Shown: positions 47,110 through 55,032, numbered from the stretch's first letter. The stretch: DNA of 64,000 nucleotides from Streptomyces lanatus (GCF_014655715.1 NZ_BNBM01000003.1:343686-407685); one strand, 5' to 3'. Program-made: numbers and translations. Notes: a model not told the origin generated them from the letters alone.

Positions 47110-47839
47110 GACCGGCTCCTTCCGCCAGGAGCCGGTCCACGAGTGCGTAACTGGCCTGGGCGGCCTGCTCAATGCGGTCGAGGACGGCCTCGGCACGCTC
47201 GGGTATCGCGCCGGAGTGGATGGCTGCCATGATCTGGTTGAGGTTGGTGCCGATCCGGTTCAGAGCCTTGGTGTGCGCTTCGACGGCCTCCACCAACGGG
47301 CGGACAGGGTCGTCTTCTGGGCTGCCGACCATGCCCGCCTTGCCGAGCGCGACGGCGAGGGCGGCGTCGCCGACGAAGCTGGCGAACTTCTGGTGGCGCC
47401 GTTTGGCCTCGGCGTCGATGAGCCGGACCGCAGTCGGGGTGAAGCGGATCTTCTTCTCCTGGTCGCGCTTCTCGGTGGTGCGCTTGCGGTTCATCCGCGC
47501 GGGCAGTGCCGGGGCGTCGGGCTCACGCCACGAGGTCTGCTCGACGGCGGCGGGCGGTTGACGGGCAGACGGCTCGGCATCTGGGGTGACGGAGTCGGTG
47601 ACGGGCTGCTCGGCGCTGTCGGCGGCAGACGCGGTGCGGGGCTCGATCACCCCCTCCTCAGGCTCGGGCGCCCGCTGGCGCCCGGCCCCCTCTCCCGCCG
47701 CCACCCCAGGGGCGGAGGCAAGCGCGGACGAAGCCCCGTTAGGGGCTCGTTCGCTCCAGCTTGCTGCTGTTCGTCGGTCCCGGCTGAACCAACCCCAGCG
47801 GCGGGAAGAAGAGGGGTTCGTGTCGTTCTCGGTGTGCAT
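47099..47839 (-). CDS. mobC: MobC-type relaxosome protein
   Basis: A 246-residue protein. The first 115 residues are disordered and low-complexity. The MobC domain occupies the C-terminal half: KKIRFTPTAVRLIDAEAKRR, then FASFVGDAAL and LNRIGTNLNQIMAAIHSGA, which matches the family helix. MobC aids strand opening at oriT for the relaxase encoded directly downstream. Confidence 0.85.
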   Translation of the reverse strand: MHTENDTNPSSSRRWGWFSRDRRTAASWSERAPNGASSALASAPGVAAGEGAGRQRAPEPEEGVIEPRTASAADSAEQPVTDSVTPDAEPSARQPPAAVEQTSWREPDAPALPARMNRKRTTEKRDQEKKIRFTPTAVRLIDAEAKRRHQKFASFVGDAALAVALGKAGMVGSPEDDPVRPLVEAVEAHTKALNRIGTNLNQIMAAIHSGAIPERAEAVLDRIEQAAQASYALVDRLLAEGAGHGA

Positions 47840-47880
47840 GGTGGTGCTCCGAAGGAGAGGGGGGATCGGGCTGTGTCACG

Positions 47881-47907
47881 TCCGTTGCATCCGTTGCATC
47901 CGTTGCA
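47881..47907. repeat. Three tandem 9-bp repeats
   Basis: TCCGTTGCA at 47881-47889, 47890-47898 and 47899-47907, all identical. They lie upstream of mobC and may be protein-binding sites of oriT or of the mobC promoter. Confidence 0.8.
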
Positions 47908-47970
47908 TGCCTGGTCAGCACAGGTACGGAGACGCAGGCAGGTACGGAGAACTCCGTCCCGGCGACAGAG

Positions 47971-48002
47971 TCCGTCCCCGCGCTGACCTGCGCGGGGACG
48001 GA
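47971..48002. repeat. 13-bp perfect inverted repeat at the rep 3' end
   Basis: TCCGTCCCCGCGC (47971-47983) and GCGCGGGGACGGA (47990-48002) with loop TGACCT. It could be the rep terminator, or the nic-proximal hairpin of oriT. Its arms contain the GGGGAC word that is repeated inside the rep gene. Confidence 0.7.
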
Positions 48003-48032
48003 TGCGACGAAGCGATACGGACCCCGGTGGGA

Positions 48033-49643
48033 TCAGAGAGCGCGCTTCGGTCCGGCGGGGCCACCGGGCGGGCCGACAGGCAGGGTCCCCGCCGGGGCGG
48101 CGGGCGGCCTGTTCTGCGGCATGCGGGCGGGGGCGGCGCCGTGTTCGGGCTCGGGTGCCACCTCGACGAGGTCCGGGCAGTTGCGGGCCCAGGCGTCCAG
48201 GAATCGGTTGCGCATGTACGCCTTGGCCTGCCTGCCCTTGTCGAACCGGTGGTTGGCCGGGCTGATGTTGAAGTCCCGCAGCAGGTTGCTCAGGTGGTAG
48301 GCGTTCAGCCCTTTGGTGCCGTGCTCCGCCCACGGGGCCTCGGCGTCCTGGAGCAGAGAGGCGACCAGATCCTGAGTGGCCAGGGCCTCGGGGTTGTCCG
48401 CCTGCGCGAAGATGCGGTGGATGTCGCGCAGGAGCCTTGTCTTCAGGCTGCTCTGCTCGTCCTGGGCCGCCTCGTGGCGGGTCATGGCCAAGCAGGCGGC
48501 ACGAGCCTGGGCGGGCCACTGGCCGCCTGCCAGGTCGGCGATGATGACCAGCGGCTCCCAGGTGTCCGCCGCCCGGTCCTCCACCGGCATCTGCGGCACC
48601 ATTCGGGCAGCCTGCCCGCGCAGGGGACCCAGCCAGGCGGTCAGCCGGTCACGCAGCGCGTTGAGTTCCGGCACTGAATACCGGGAGCGGAACGGGGTGA
48701 CCTTTTCGCCCGGCTTACGCTTCTGCATCCGCAGAACGACCGCCCGGTCCATGACCGTGTCCGGCAGGTCGCCGATCCCTGCGATGGCAGCCATGGCGAA
48801 GGTGGGGAACGGGGTCGGTTTGTGATCCGGACCGGAGATCCGCCAGGCGGGCCGGTTGCGCTGGTGCCCGGCATTCAGCAGGCCGCGCAGGATCTCACTG
48901 TCACCGCTCGCCTTGGGACCGAAGATGGTGTCCGCCTCGTCCACCAGCAGGGTGGGCGGGTTCTTGCCGATGACCCGGAAGACGACCGCCGGGGAGGTGT
49001 TCACCGTCATCATCGGCTGGTGCACCGTCTCGTGGAGCACGTCCAGAACCCGGGACTTGCCGCACCCCTTCGTCGGGCTCACCACCGCCAGACGTGGCGC
49101 GTGCTGCAGAGCCGTCTGGATGTGTGTGGCCGCCACCCACAGGGTGACCGCGGTCAGTGCCTCCTCGCTGGGCAGCACCACGTACTTGCCGATCGCTGCT
49201 CGCAACTCGTCCAGCAGCGCGACCCCGTCAGCGGCTACCTGAGCACCGGCGCCTTCATGGCCGCCGGCGAGTGCCCCGCCATCGGTGGCTGCGATCTCTT
49301 GTTGCTCGGCCCGCTCCACGGGGACGTCGGTCCCCGGCGACAGGGGACGGCCGCTGTCCCGGTCGCCACTGCGGTCCCCTGGTGCAACTCCAGAGTCTTG
49401 GGGACCGGTCCCCGTTGGCGCGCCGATGCCGCTGACCTGCACGTCTCCAACGGATGTGGGTATGGGGACGGTAGGTCGCGTCGACAGGGGACCGGCTGTA
49501 TCGAGGGGACGGTCCCCTGATACCGCAGCAGCAGAATGCTCGTCCCCGCGGCGTCCGGGGACGCCTTGGCCGGGGACCGCGACCTCGGGCCAGATGACCT
49601 TGGGGACCGTGTTCGGGTTGGTGGGGGACGTAGAGTCCTCCAT
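48033..49643 (-). CDS. Replication/primase-associated P-loop ATPase (DUF3631)
   Basis: A 536-residue protein. The first 130 residues are disordered (many Gly, Asp, Pro, Ser). From about 145 a P-loop ATPase domain is seen: Walker A SPTKGCGKSRVL, Walker B TLLVDEADTIFG, then GHQRNRPAWRI and VMDRAVVLRMQKRKPGEKV. The C-terminal DUF3631 part follows (NLLRDFNISPANHRFDKGRQ). DUF3631 proteins act with primase-like functions in plasmids and elements. ATG 49643 has GAGAGGAA upstream. Its 5' coding part carries a dense array of GGGGAC words. Confidence 0.8.
   Translation of the reverse strand: MEDSTSPTNPNTVPKVIWPEVAVPGQGVPGRRGDEHSAAAVSGDRPLDTAGPLSTRPTVPIPTSVGDVQVSGIGAPTGTGPQDSGVAPGDRSGDRDSGRPLSPGTDVPVERAEQQEIAATDGGALAGGHEGAGAQVAADGVALLDELRAAIGKYVVLPSEEALTAVTLWVAATHIQTALQHAPRLAVVSPTKGCGKSRVLDVLHETVHQPMMTVNTSPAVVFRVIGKNPPTLLVDEADTIFGPKASGDSEILRGLLNAGHQRNRPAWRISGPDHKPTPFPTFAMAAIAGIGDLPDTVMDRAVVLRMQKRKPGEKVTPFRSRYSVPELNALRDRLTAWLGPLRGQAARMVPQMPVEDRAADTWEPLVIIADLAGGQWPAQARAACLAMTRHEAAQDEQSSLKTRLLRDIHRIFAQADNPEALATQDLVASLLQDAEAPWAEHGTKGLNAYHLSNLLRDFNISPANHRFDKGRQAKAYMRNRFLDAWARNCPDLVEVAPEPEHGAAPARMPQNRPPAAPAGTLPVGPPGGPAGPKRAL
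49320..49629. repeat. Array of GGGGAC/GTCCCC words in the 5' part of the rep gene
   Basis: Fifteen copies of GGGGAC, counting both orientations, lie in 310 bp; examples start at 49320, 49343, 49400, 49464, 49487, 49505, 49557, 49572, 49602 and 49624. Three are head-to-head pairs: GGGGACGTCGGTCCCC (49320-49335), GGGGACCGGTCCCC (49400-49413, a perfect palindrome) and GGGGACGGTCCCC (49505-49517). The encoded protein segment is low-complexity and disordered, so the repeats are likely selected at DNA level, as iterons or operators. Confidence 0.7.
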
Positions 49644-49791
49644 AGACGTTCCTCTCGGACGAGGGGCAGGACGGGCAAGGTCCAACCCCTCGTCGGCTTG
49701 TTCGCTCAGGGATGGGCGGTGTGCGGGGGACTCTCCGGCCTTCGGCGTTGGCGCGCCGAGGGCCGTTTCCGTGTCCCGGGCCTCCGGCGGC

Positions 49792-49986
49792 TCAGGAGGC
49801 CAGACCCCACTCGTCTCGGCCCTCGATCAGCGCCCGCTCGTAGCGCAGCAGTTCGGCCTCGGGGTACAGCACCCGCTTGCCGATCTTGATGCCGCGCGGG
49901 CCCTTCTCGATCTGGCGCCAGTAGCGGACGGTGCTCTCCGCTGTGCGGTAGCGCTCGGCGACCTCGGCGGTGGTCAGATATCGCAT
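49792..49986 (-). CDS. xis: Excisionase-like helix-turn-helix protein
   Basis: A 64-residue HTH_17/MerR-like protein: TTAEVAERYRTAESTVRYWR followed by KGPRGIKIGKRVLYPEAELL, the form of actinomycete Xis proteins that aid integrase in excision. It lies between rep and the integrase, as in pSAM2-type elements, but on the opposite strand to int. Confidence 0.8.
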   Translation of the reverse strand: MRYLTTAEVAERYRTAESTVRYWRQIEKGPRGIKIGKRVLYPEAELLRYERALIEGRDEWGLAS

Positions 49987-50106
49987 GCATTCCCAATCGA
50001 CTAGGCGGCAATCCGGTCTGCATAGGTTGTACCCGACGATCGCCGGTCAACCAAATCGGCAAGCGTGTGTTTCAATTGGGAAAGAAACGGTCAGGATGGA
50101 GGTTCG

Positions 50107-50610
50107 ATGGCAGGCGACAAGGCCGACGGCGGTGAGGTGCCGCTGCTCTACAGCGAGGGCAACATCGCCGCGCGGGTGGCGCTGGAGCGCGAGGTCAGGG
50201 GATGGAGCACGATCGAGCTGGCGGACCGGGTGTCCAAGGCCGGCGTCAAGATGAACCAGACCGCCGTCTGGCGCATCGAGAACGGCACCCCGCGCCGCCG
50301 TATCAACGTCGACGAGGCGCTCGCCTTCGCCCGCGTCTTCGAGCTGCCCCTCGAAGAGCTGATGTCCCCGCCGTTGGAAGGGCTGGACCTCGACAGCAGA
50401 CGGCTCGTCCAGGAAGCCGTCGAGGCGTACTACGAGACACGCGACGCCGGAGACCGACTGCACCACGCAGTCGTCGGCATCGCCGAGTACATCCAGGCCC
50501 ACCCCGACAGCTCACGGGCCATCCACGAGCAGTGCCTTCGCCTCATGGGCGATGAGCGCGACGCCCGCACCCTCACCGAGCACATCGAGGGCGGCGGCTA
50601 CCACCGATAA
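50107..50610 (+). CDS. XRE-family regulator
   Basis: A 167-residue protein with a Cro/C1-type helix-turn-helix at about 20-75 (ARVALEREVRGWSTIELADR, NQTAVWRIENGTPRRRINVD) and a helical C-terminus. GGAGG precedes the ATG. It lies 21 bp upstream of int and divergent from xis, so it probably controls the excision/integration genes. Confidence 0.82.
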   Translation: MAGDKADGGEVPLLYSEGNIAARVALEREVRGWSTIELADRVSKAGVKMNQTAVWRIENGTPRRRINVDEALAFARVFELPLEELMSPPLEGLDLDSRRLVQEAVEAYYETRDAGDRLHHAVVGIAEYIQAHPDSSRAIHEQCLRLMGDERDARTLTEHIEGGGYHR

Positions 50611-50631
50611 CCAACCCAAGGGAGAAGCCAC

Positions 50632-51786
50632 TTGGCGAACATTCAGAAGCGCCCCAATGGCAAATGGCGGGCCCGCTACCGAGACCTCGACGGCAAGGAG
50701 CACGCCCGCCACTTCGACCGCAAGATCGACGCTCAGCGCTGGCTGGACGAGGTCACGGCCAGCATCGTGACCGGCCAATACGTGGACCCGCGCGCCGGAC
50801 GGATCACCTTCGAGAAGTACGCGAAGAAGTGGGAGGAGTCACTCATCGCCAGCGAGGCGGGGGAGCGCATCACCGACAACGCGCTCCGACTTCATCTCGT
50901 CCCGGCACTGGGCTCCCGCGCCATGGCGGCGATACGCCGCAACGACCTCCAGGTGCTCTTCAAGAGCCTGTCCGAGCTGCTCGGCCCCGGCAGCGTGCGC
51001 AACGTCTACGACGTTCTCGTACGCCTCATGACCGCGGCCGTCGAGGACAAGGTCATTGCGTCTAGCCCGTGTCGCCGGATCACTCTCCCGCCCATGCCGG
51101 ACGAGGAGGTCACCCCGCCCACGGTCGCGCAAGTCGAGGCCATGGCCCGTGTGATGCCGCCGTACATCCGCGCAGCCATCGTCACGCTTGCCGGATCAGG
51201 CTTGCGAATAGGCGAGTTGCTCGGCCTCAAGGTGTCGGACGTCGACTTCAAGGCGGGCACCATCCGCGTCGAGCGCCAGCGCCTCCAGTCCGGGAAGATC
51301 GGCCCACCGAAGACCGCCAAGTCCCGACGCACCGTCCCGGTCGGCGAGGTGGTCACCGACGCCCTCCTGGTGCACCTCGCCGCACGCCCCTCCAAGGAGT
51401 GGCTGTTCACGATGGAGGAGGGCGAACCGCTCAACTACCGCCGCTGGAAGACGGAGTGGAACTGCGCTCGCAGGACGCTCCAGGCGGCGGAGAACGAGGC
51501 GGCCGAGTGCGAGGGCCGCAAGCCCGTCGAACTGCCGCACATGGTGACCCACGACCTGCGCCACTTCTTCGCCTCCGCCCTCATCGCCGGCGGAGCGAGC
51601 GTCAAGCAGGTCCAGCTGGTTCTCGGCCACGCGTCCGCCGTCATCACGCTGCGGATCTACGCGCACCTCTGGCCGGGCGAAGAAGACCGCACCCGGACCG
51701 TCATGGACGCCGTTCTCGGCGGCCTGCGGACCGGGTGCGGACAGGTAGGCGATGCGACCCGCGTAACCGCAGGTCAGACGGCCTAG
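50632..51786 (+). CDS. int: Tyrosine site-specific integrase
   Basis: A 384-residue phage-type integrase. An N-terminal arm-binding domain (KRPNGKWRARYRDLDGKEHA), SAM-like core-binding domain (about 60-150) and catalytic domain follow. Active-site residues are all present: Arg192 in GSGLRIGELLGL, Lys227 or Lys230, His307 and Arg310 in THDLRHFFAS, His333 in LGHAS, and Tyr343 in RIYAHLW. TTG start after AAGGGAGAAG. The stop lies 8 bp from attR, so integrase should act on the adjacent sodN site. Confidence 0.93.
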   Translation: MANIQKRPNGKWRARYRDLDGKEHARHFDRKIDAQRWLDEVTASIVTGQYVDPRAGRITFEKYAKKWEESLIASEAGERITDNALRLHLVPALGSRAMAAIRRNDLQVLFKSLSELLGPGSVRNVYDVLVRLMTAAVEDKVIASSPCRRITLPPMPDEEVTPPTVAQVEAMARVMPPYIRAAIVTLAGSGLRIGELLGLKVSDVDFKAGTIRVERQRLQSGKIGPPKTAKSRRTVPVGEVVTDALLVHLAARPSKEWLFTMEEGEPLNYRRWKTEWNCARRTLQAAENEAAECEGRKPVELPHMVTHDLRHFFASALIAGGASVKQVQLVLGHASAVITLRIYAHLWPGEEDRTRTVMDAVLGGLRTGCGQVGDATRVTAGQTA

Positions 51787-51793
51787 CCATAGA

Positions 51794-51815
51794 TCAAGCC
51801 TTCTTGGTCTCCCAG
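51794..51815. repeat. attR of the integrative element, within sodN
   Basis: TCAAGCCTTCTTGGTCTCCCAG; core GCCTTCTTGGTCTCC at 51798-51812, identical to the attL core. On the minus strand it encodes the final E-T-K-K-A and TGA of sodN, so the element's copy restores the protein end (Ala GCT instead of GCC). Confidence 0.9.
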
Positions 51816-52189
51816 AAGATCTTGTCGATCTGGGCGATGTAGTCGAGGGCCTTCTGGCCGGTCGCCGGGTCGGTGGACCCCTTGGCGGCCGAGAGGGCCT
51901 TCAGAGCGTCGTTGACGAGCTGGTGCAGCTCCGGGTACTTCTCGAAGTGCGGGGGCTTGAAGTAGTCGCTCCAGAGCACCGAGACGTGGTGCTTGGCGAG
52001 CTCGGCGCGCTGCTCCTTGATGACGGTGGCACGCGCCTGGAAGTGCGGGTCGTCGTTGGCGGCCATCTTTTCCTGCACGGCCTTCACCGACTCCGCCTCG
52101 ATGCGGGCCTGGGCCGGGTCGTACACACCGCAGGGCAGGTCGCAGTGTGCGCTGACCTTGACCTTGGGGGCAAACAGGCGGGAAAGCAT
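51794..52189 (-). CDS. sodN: Nickel superoxide dismutase
   Basis: A 131-residue precursor of NiSOD, complete. The 14-residue leader MLSRLFAPKVKVSA is removed to expose the mature start HCDLPCGVYDP, the nickel hook whose His1, Cys2 and Cys6 bind nickel. The four-helix body is typical. It converts superoxide to hydrogen peroxide and oxygen as a hexamer. The 3' end lies in the att core of the element, which preserves the residues but removes the native 3' UTR and terminator. The maturation protease gene sodX is divergent. AAGGAA precedes the ATG. Confidence 0.96.
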   Translation of the reverse strand: MLSRLFAPKVKVSAHCDLPCGVYDPAQARIEAESVKAVQEKMAANDDPHFQARATVIKEQRAELAKHHVSVLWSDYFKPPHFEKYPELHQLVNDALKALSAAKGSTDPATGQKALDYIAQIDKIFWETKKA

Positions 52190-52334
52190 GGAGCATTCCT
52201 TCCTCGTGATCGTCTTCTCAGGTGGGACATTACTCCCTGCAAGACGGGTTTTCGCGAGTGCCCCCATGGGCTTAGGACAAAAGTCCGGGGTCAGACTGAG
52301 ACTGGTGGAGGACCCTACCGGGGAGGTGCCGGGG

Positions 52335-52769
52335 ATGCCGGAGTTGTCGCAGGAGACCGAGCGCGGGCGGACGGACCGGCCCTTCGGGTGGGCCGAGGTG
52401 ACCGGGCCGTCGATGGTGCCCACGCTGTATCACGGCGACCTGCTCGTGGTGTGGCACAGGGGCCGGATCCGGCCCGGGGACGTCGTGGTGCTGCGGCATC
52501 CGTTCCAGCAGGACCTGCTGGTCGTCAAGCGGGCCTCGGAGCGCCGTGACGGCGGCTGGTGGGTGCTGGGGGACAACTCTTACGCCGGGGGCGACAGCAC
52601 CGACTACGGCGTGGTGCCGGACGAGCTGATCCTGGGCAAGGTCCGGATGCGGTACCGGCCGCGCAAGCCGGATCAGCGCTCGCCGTTCGCGCTGGCGCGC
52701 TGGGCGCTGTCGGCCGTGCGGCTGGTGCCGGCGGACCGGTCGGCCTCCAGGCGTTTGCGGGCGCGGTAG
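52335..52769 (+). CDS. sodX: SodX, NiSOD maturation protease (signal-peptidase fold)
   Basis: A 144-residue S26/S24-type peptidase. Catalytic Ser lies in VTGPSMVPTLYHGDLLVV (about residues 23-40) and Lys in LLVVKRASERRDGGWWVLGD (about 64-83), followed by DNSYAGGDSTDYG. SodX removes the SodN leader for nickel loading. The ATG at 52335 follows GGGAGG. The last 97 bp overlap the convergent CGNR gene. Confidence 0.92.
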   Translation: MPELSQETERGRTDRPFGWAEVTGPSMVPTLYHGDLLVVWHRGRIRPGDVVVLRHPFQQDLLVVKRASERRDGGWWVLGDNSYAGGDSTDYGVVPDELILGKVRMRYRPRKPDQRSPFALARWALSAVRLVPADRSASRRLRAR

Positions 52770-53302
52770 GCGGCCACGTTGGCGCGGGTCGCGCAGCGGT
52801 CCGAGCAGTAGCGCCGGGAGCGGTTGGTGGAGGTGTCGAGGTAGGCGTTGCGGCAGGGCGCCGCCTCGCACAGGCCCAGGCGGTCCACGCCGTACTCGGT
52901 GAGGTGGAAGGCCAGGCCCATCGCGGCGATGGCGGCGTAGCCCGCGGTCGCGTTCGACGGGTGGTCGGCCAGGTGCATGTGCCACAGGGGGCGGCCGTCG
53001 TCGTCCCGGAAGTCATGGCCGGAGATCTGCGGGCTCACCGGGAACTCCAGCAGCAGCGAGTTCAGCAGGTTCACCGCGAGGGCCTCGTCGCCCTTGTCCG
53101 CCGCCTCGAAGACCGCCCTCAGCCGTGCGCGGACCGAGCGGAAGCGGGTGACGTCGGCGTCGGTGGCCCTGCGGCCCGCCTCCTGGCTGACGCCGAACAG
53201 GTCGCGGACGGCCTCGACCGAGGTCAGCGAGTCCTTGCCCCGGGCCGGGTCCTCGCTGTTGACGAGTCGTACGGCATAGTCCGAGTAATAGGCCAGTTCC
53301 AC
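52673..53302 (-). CDS. CGNR zinc-finger regulator (ABATE domain)
   Basis: A 209-residue protein: an ABATE/DUF1470 N-terminal domain (about 1-150; VRLVNSEDPARGKDSL) and a CGNR zinc finger near the C-terminus (LCEAAPCRNAYLDTSTNRSR, then RYCSDRCATRANVAAYRARK). Members are probable transcriptional regulators. GTG start with AAGGA upstream. Convergent overlap with sodX of 97 bp. Confidence 0.85.
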   Translation of the reverse strand: MELAYYSDYAVRLVNSEDPARGKDSLTSVEAVRDLFGVSQEAGRRATDADVTRFRSVRARLRAVFEAADKGDEALAVNLLNSLLLEFPVSPQISGHDFRDDDGRPLWHMHLADHPSNATAGYAAIAAMGLAFHLTEYGVDRLGLCEAAPCRNAYLDTSTNRSRRYCSDRCATRANVAAYRARKRLEADRSAGTSRTADSAQRASANGER

Positions 53303-53401
53303 TTGTAGTCCTTACGGAGGCGTTCTATCGTCGTGGTGCGGTCGGGTAACAGCTGATCGTGCTTCCAGGGTATTACGTGACATGCGCGTTGGAGGGGCTC
53401 G

Positions 53402-54181
53402 ATGACGGACAGGTCCACATCCACCACGACCGGGGCCGGGGCCGACTGGCCGGCCTGGCAGGAGAGCTGGGACCGGCAGCAGGAGTGGTACATGCCCGAC
53501 CGGGAGGAACGCTTCCGGATCATGCTCGACATGGTGGAGGCCCTCGTCGGACCCGCCCCGCGCGTGCTCGACCTCGCGTGCGGCACGGGCAGTATCACGG
53601 CCCGGCTGCTCGCCCGGTTCCCCGGGGCCACCAGCACCGGTGTCGACCTCGACCCGGCGCTCCTCGCCATCGCCGAGGGCACCTTCGCCGACGACGAGCG
53701 GGTCTCCCTGGTCACGGCCGACCTCACGGACCCCGACTGGCCGGCGCGACTGCCGTACGACTCCTACGACGCCGTCCTGACCGCCACCGCCCTGCACTGG
53801 CTGCACCGTGAACCCCTCGCGGCCCTCTACGGTCGGGTCGCGGAGCTCGTCCGCGACGGCGGTGTCTTCCTGAACGCGGACCACATGATCGACGAGTCGA
53901 CGCCCCGGATCAACGCGGCCGAGCGCGCACAGCGCCACGCCCGTATGGATCAGGCCAAGGCGAACGGCGCCCTCGACTGGTCCGAGTGGTGGCAGCTCGC
54001 CGCCAAGGACCCGGTCCTGGCCGAGCCGACGGCCCGCCGCTTCGAGATCTACGGCGAGCACGCCGAGGGCGACACGCCGTCCGCCGAGTGGCACGCGCGC
54101 GTGCTGCGCGAGAAGGGGTTCGGGGAGGCGCGGGCGGTGTGGTCCTCGCCGTCGGATGCGCTGATGCTCGCGCTGAAGTAG
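53402..54181 (+). CDS. Class I SAM-dependent methyltransferase
   Basis: A 259-residue methyltransferase. Motif I is RVLDLACGTGSITARLLARF (about residues 56-75), then TGVDLDPALLAIAEG, and YDAVLTATALHWLHREPLAA for the later strand. GGAGGGG precedes the ATG. Substrate unknown. Confidence 0.85.
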   Translation: MTDRSTSTTTGAGADWPAWQESWDRQQEWYMPDREERFRIMLDMVEALVGPAPRVLDLACGTGSITARLLARFPGATSTGVDLDPALLAIAEGTFADDERVSLVTADLTDPDWPARLPYDSYDAVLTATALHWLHREPLAALYGRVAELVRDGGVFLNADHMIDESTPRINAAERAQRHARMDQAKANGALDWSEWWQLAAKDPVLAEPTARRFEIYGEHAEGDTPSAEWHARVLREKGFGEARAVWSSPSDALMLALK

Positions 54182-54199
54182 ACCGGCGGCGCATGGACG

Positions 54200-54233
54200 A
54201 AGGGGCGGTACGAGGATCCTCGTACCGCCCCTT
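54200..54233. terminator. Bidirectional terminator, 34-bp perfect palindrome
   Basis: A 34-bp perfect palindrome whose arms begin AAGGGGCGGTACGAGG and end CCTCGTACCGCCCCTT. It ends the convergent methyltransferase and ABC transporter transcripts. Confidence 0.9.
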
Positions 54234-54269
54234 CACCTTCGTGTGAGCCGTCTATGAGCCGTCGTCCGG

Positions 54270-55031
54270 TCAGAGCACCTTGGACAGGAACGCCTGGGTC
54301 CGTTCGTGCTGCGGGTTGGTCAGGACCTCGCGCGGGTCGCCGGACTCGACGACCACGCCGCCGTCCATGAAGACCAGGCTGTCGCCGACCTCGCGGGCGA
54401 AGCCCATCTCATGGGTGACGACGACCATCGTCATGCCGGACTCGGCCAGGTCGCGCATGACGTCGAGGACGTCGCCGACCAGCTCCGGGTCGAGAGCCGA
54501 GGTCGGCTCGTCGAAGAGCATCAGCTTCGGGTCCATGGCGAGGGCCCGGGCGATGGCGACGCGCTGCTGCTGGCCGCCGGAGAGCTGGGCGGGGTAGCTG
54601 CCGGCCTTGTCGGCGAGGCCCACGCGGTCGAGGAGCTCCCTCGCGCGGTCCCTGGCCTGGGCCTTGCTCGTGCCCTTGACCTGGATCGGCGCCTCCATGA
54701 CGTTCTCCTGCGCCGTCATGTGCGGGAACAGGTTGAACCGCTGGAACACCATGCCGATGTCCCGGCGCTGCTGGGCGACCTCGCTGTCCTTGAGCTCGTA
54801 CAGCTTGTCGCCCTTCTGGCGGTAGCCGACCAGCTGGCCGTCGACATACAGCCGGCCGGCGTTGATCTTCTCCAGGTGGTTGATGCACCGCAGGAACGTC
54901 GACTTGCCGGAGCCGGAGGGACCGATGAGGCAGAACACCTCGCCGGTCTGCACCTCCAGGTCGATGCCCTTGAGGACCTGGACCGCGCCGAAGGACTTGT
55001 GAACGCCCTCGGACTTCACCATGGCGGTCAT
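54270..55031 (-). CDS. Polar amino-acid ABC transporter ATPase (GluA/GlnQ-like)
   Basis: A 253-residue ABC ATPase: Walker [11 protein letters not shown]-loop [13 protein letters not shown], signature LSGGQQQR, Walker [14 protein letters not shown] and His switch VTHEMGF. Best resemblance is to glutamate/glutamine or cystine transporters. Third gene of the binding protein-permease-ATPase operon; ATG 55031 starts 1 bp after the permease stop with AAAGGGG upstream. Confidence 0.92.
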   Translation of the reverse strand: MTAMVKSEGVHKSFGAVQVLKGIDLEVQTGEVFCLIGPSGSGKSTFLRCINHLEKINAGRLYVDGQLVGYRQKGDKLYELKDSEVAQQRRDIGMVFQRFNLFPHMTAQENVMEAPIQVKGTSKAQARDRARELLDRVGLADKAGSYPAQLSGGQQQRVAIARALAMDPKLMLFDEPTSALDPELVGDVLDVMRDLAESGMTMVVVTHEMGFAREVGDSLVFMDGGVVVESGDPREVLTNPQHERTQAFLSKVL

Positions 55032-55032
55032 G

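Larger units (their letters stand above)
47840..48032. other. Repeat-rich gap between rep and mobC, candidate oriT
   Basis: A 193-bp stretch with three tandem copies of TCCGTTGCA (47881-47907), two copies of AGGTACGGAGA (47922-47932 and 47940-47950) and a 13-bp perfect inverted repeat (47971-48002). This lies directly upstream of mobC-relaxase, the usual place for oriT, and at the 3' end of the rep gene. Confidence 0.55.
35459..51812. mobile_element. Integrative, probably mobilizable element inserted in the 3' end of sodN
   Basis: About 16.3 kb between two copies of a 15-bp att core. It holds a tyrosine integrase beside attR, an excisionase-like HTH protein, a Rep/primase-like P-loop protein, MobC and relaxase genes, an XRE/TPR regulator with a Nudix gene (typical of actinomycete integrative elements such as pSAM2), several HTH genes and a cargo block. 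No TraB/FtsK-like translocase, type IV secretion gene or partition gene was found, so transfer probably needs a helper element. Decayed genes near attL and between 37.1 and 37.4 kb indicate it is not fresh. The target is a protein gene, not a tRNA gene. Confidence 0.88.

Noticed and set aside
52190..52334. A possible Nur box between sodN and sodX (TGCAAGACGGGTTTTCGCGA)
   Set aside because: Only one half-site resembles the TTGCA-N5-TTGCA pattern; too weak to annotate.
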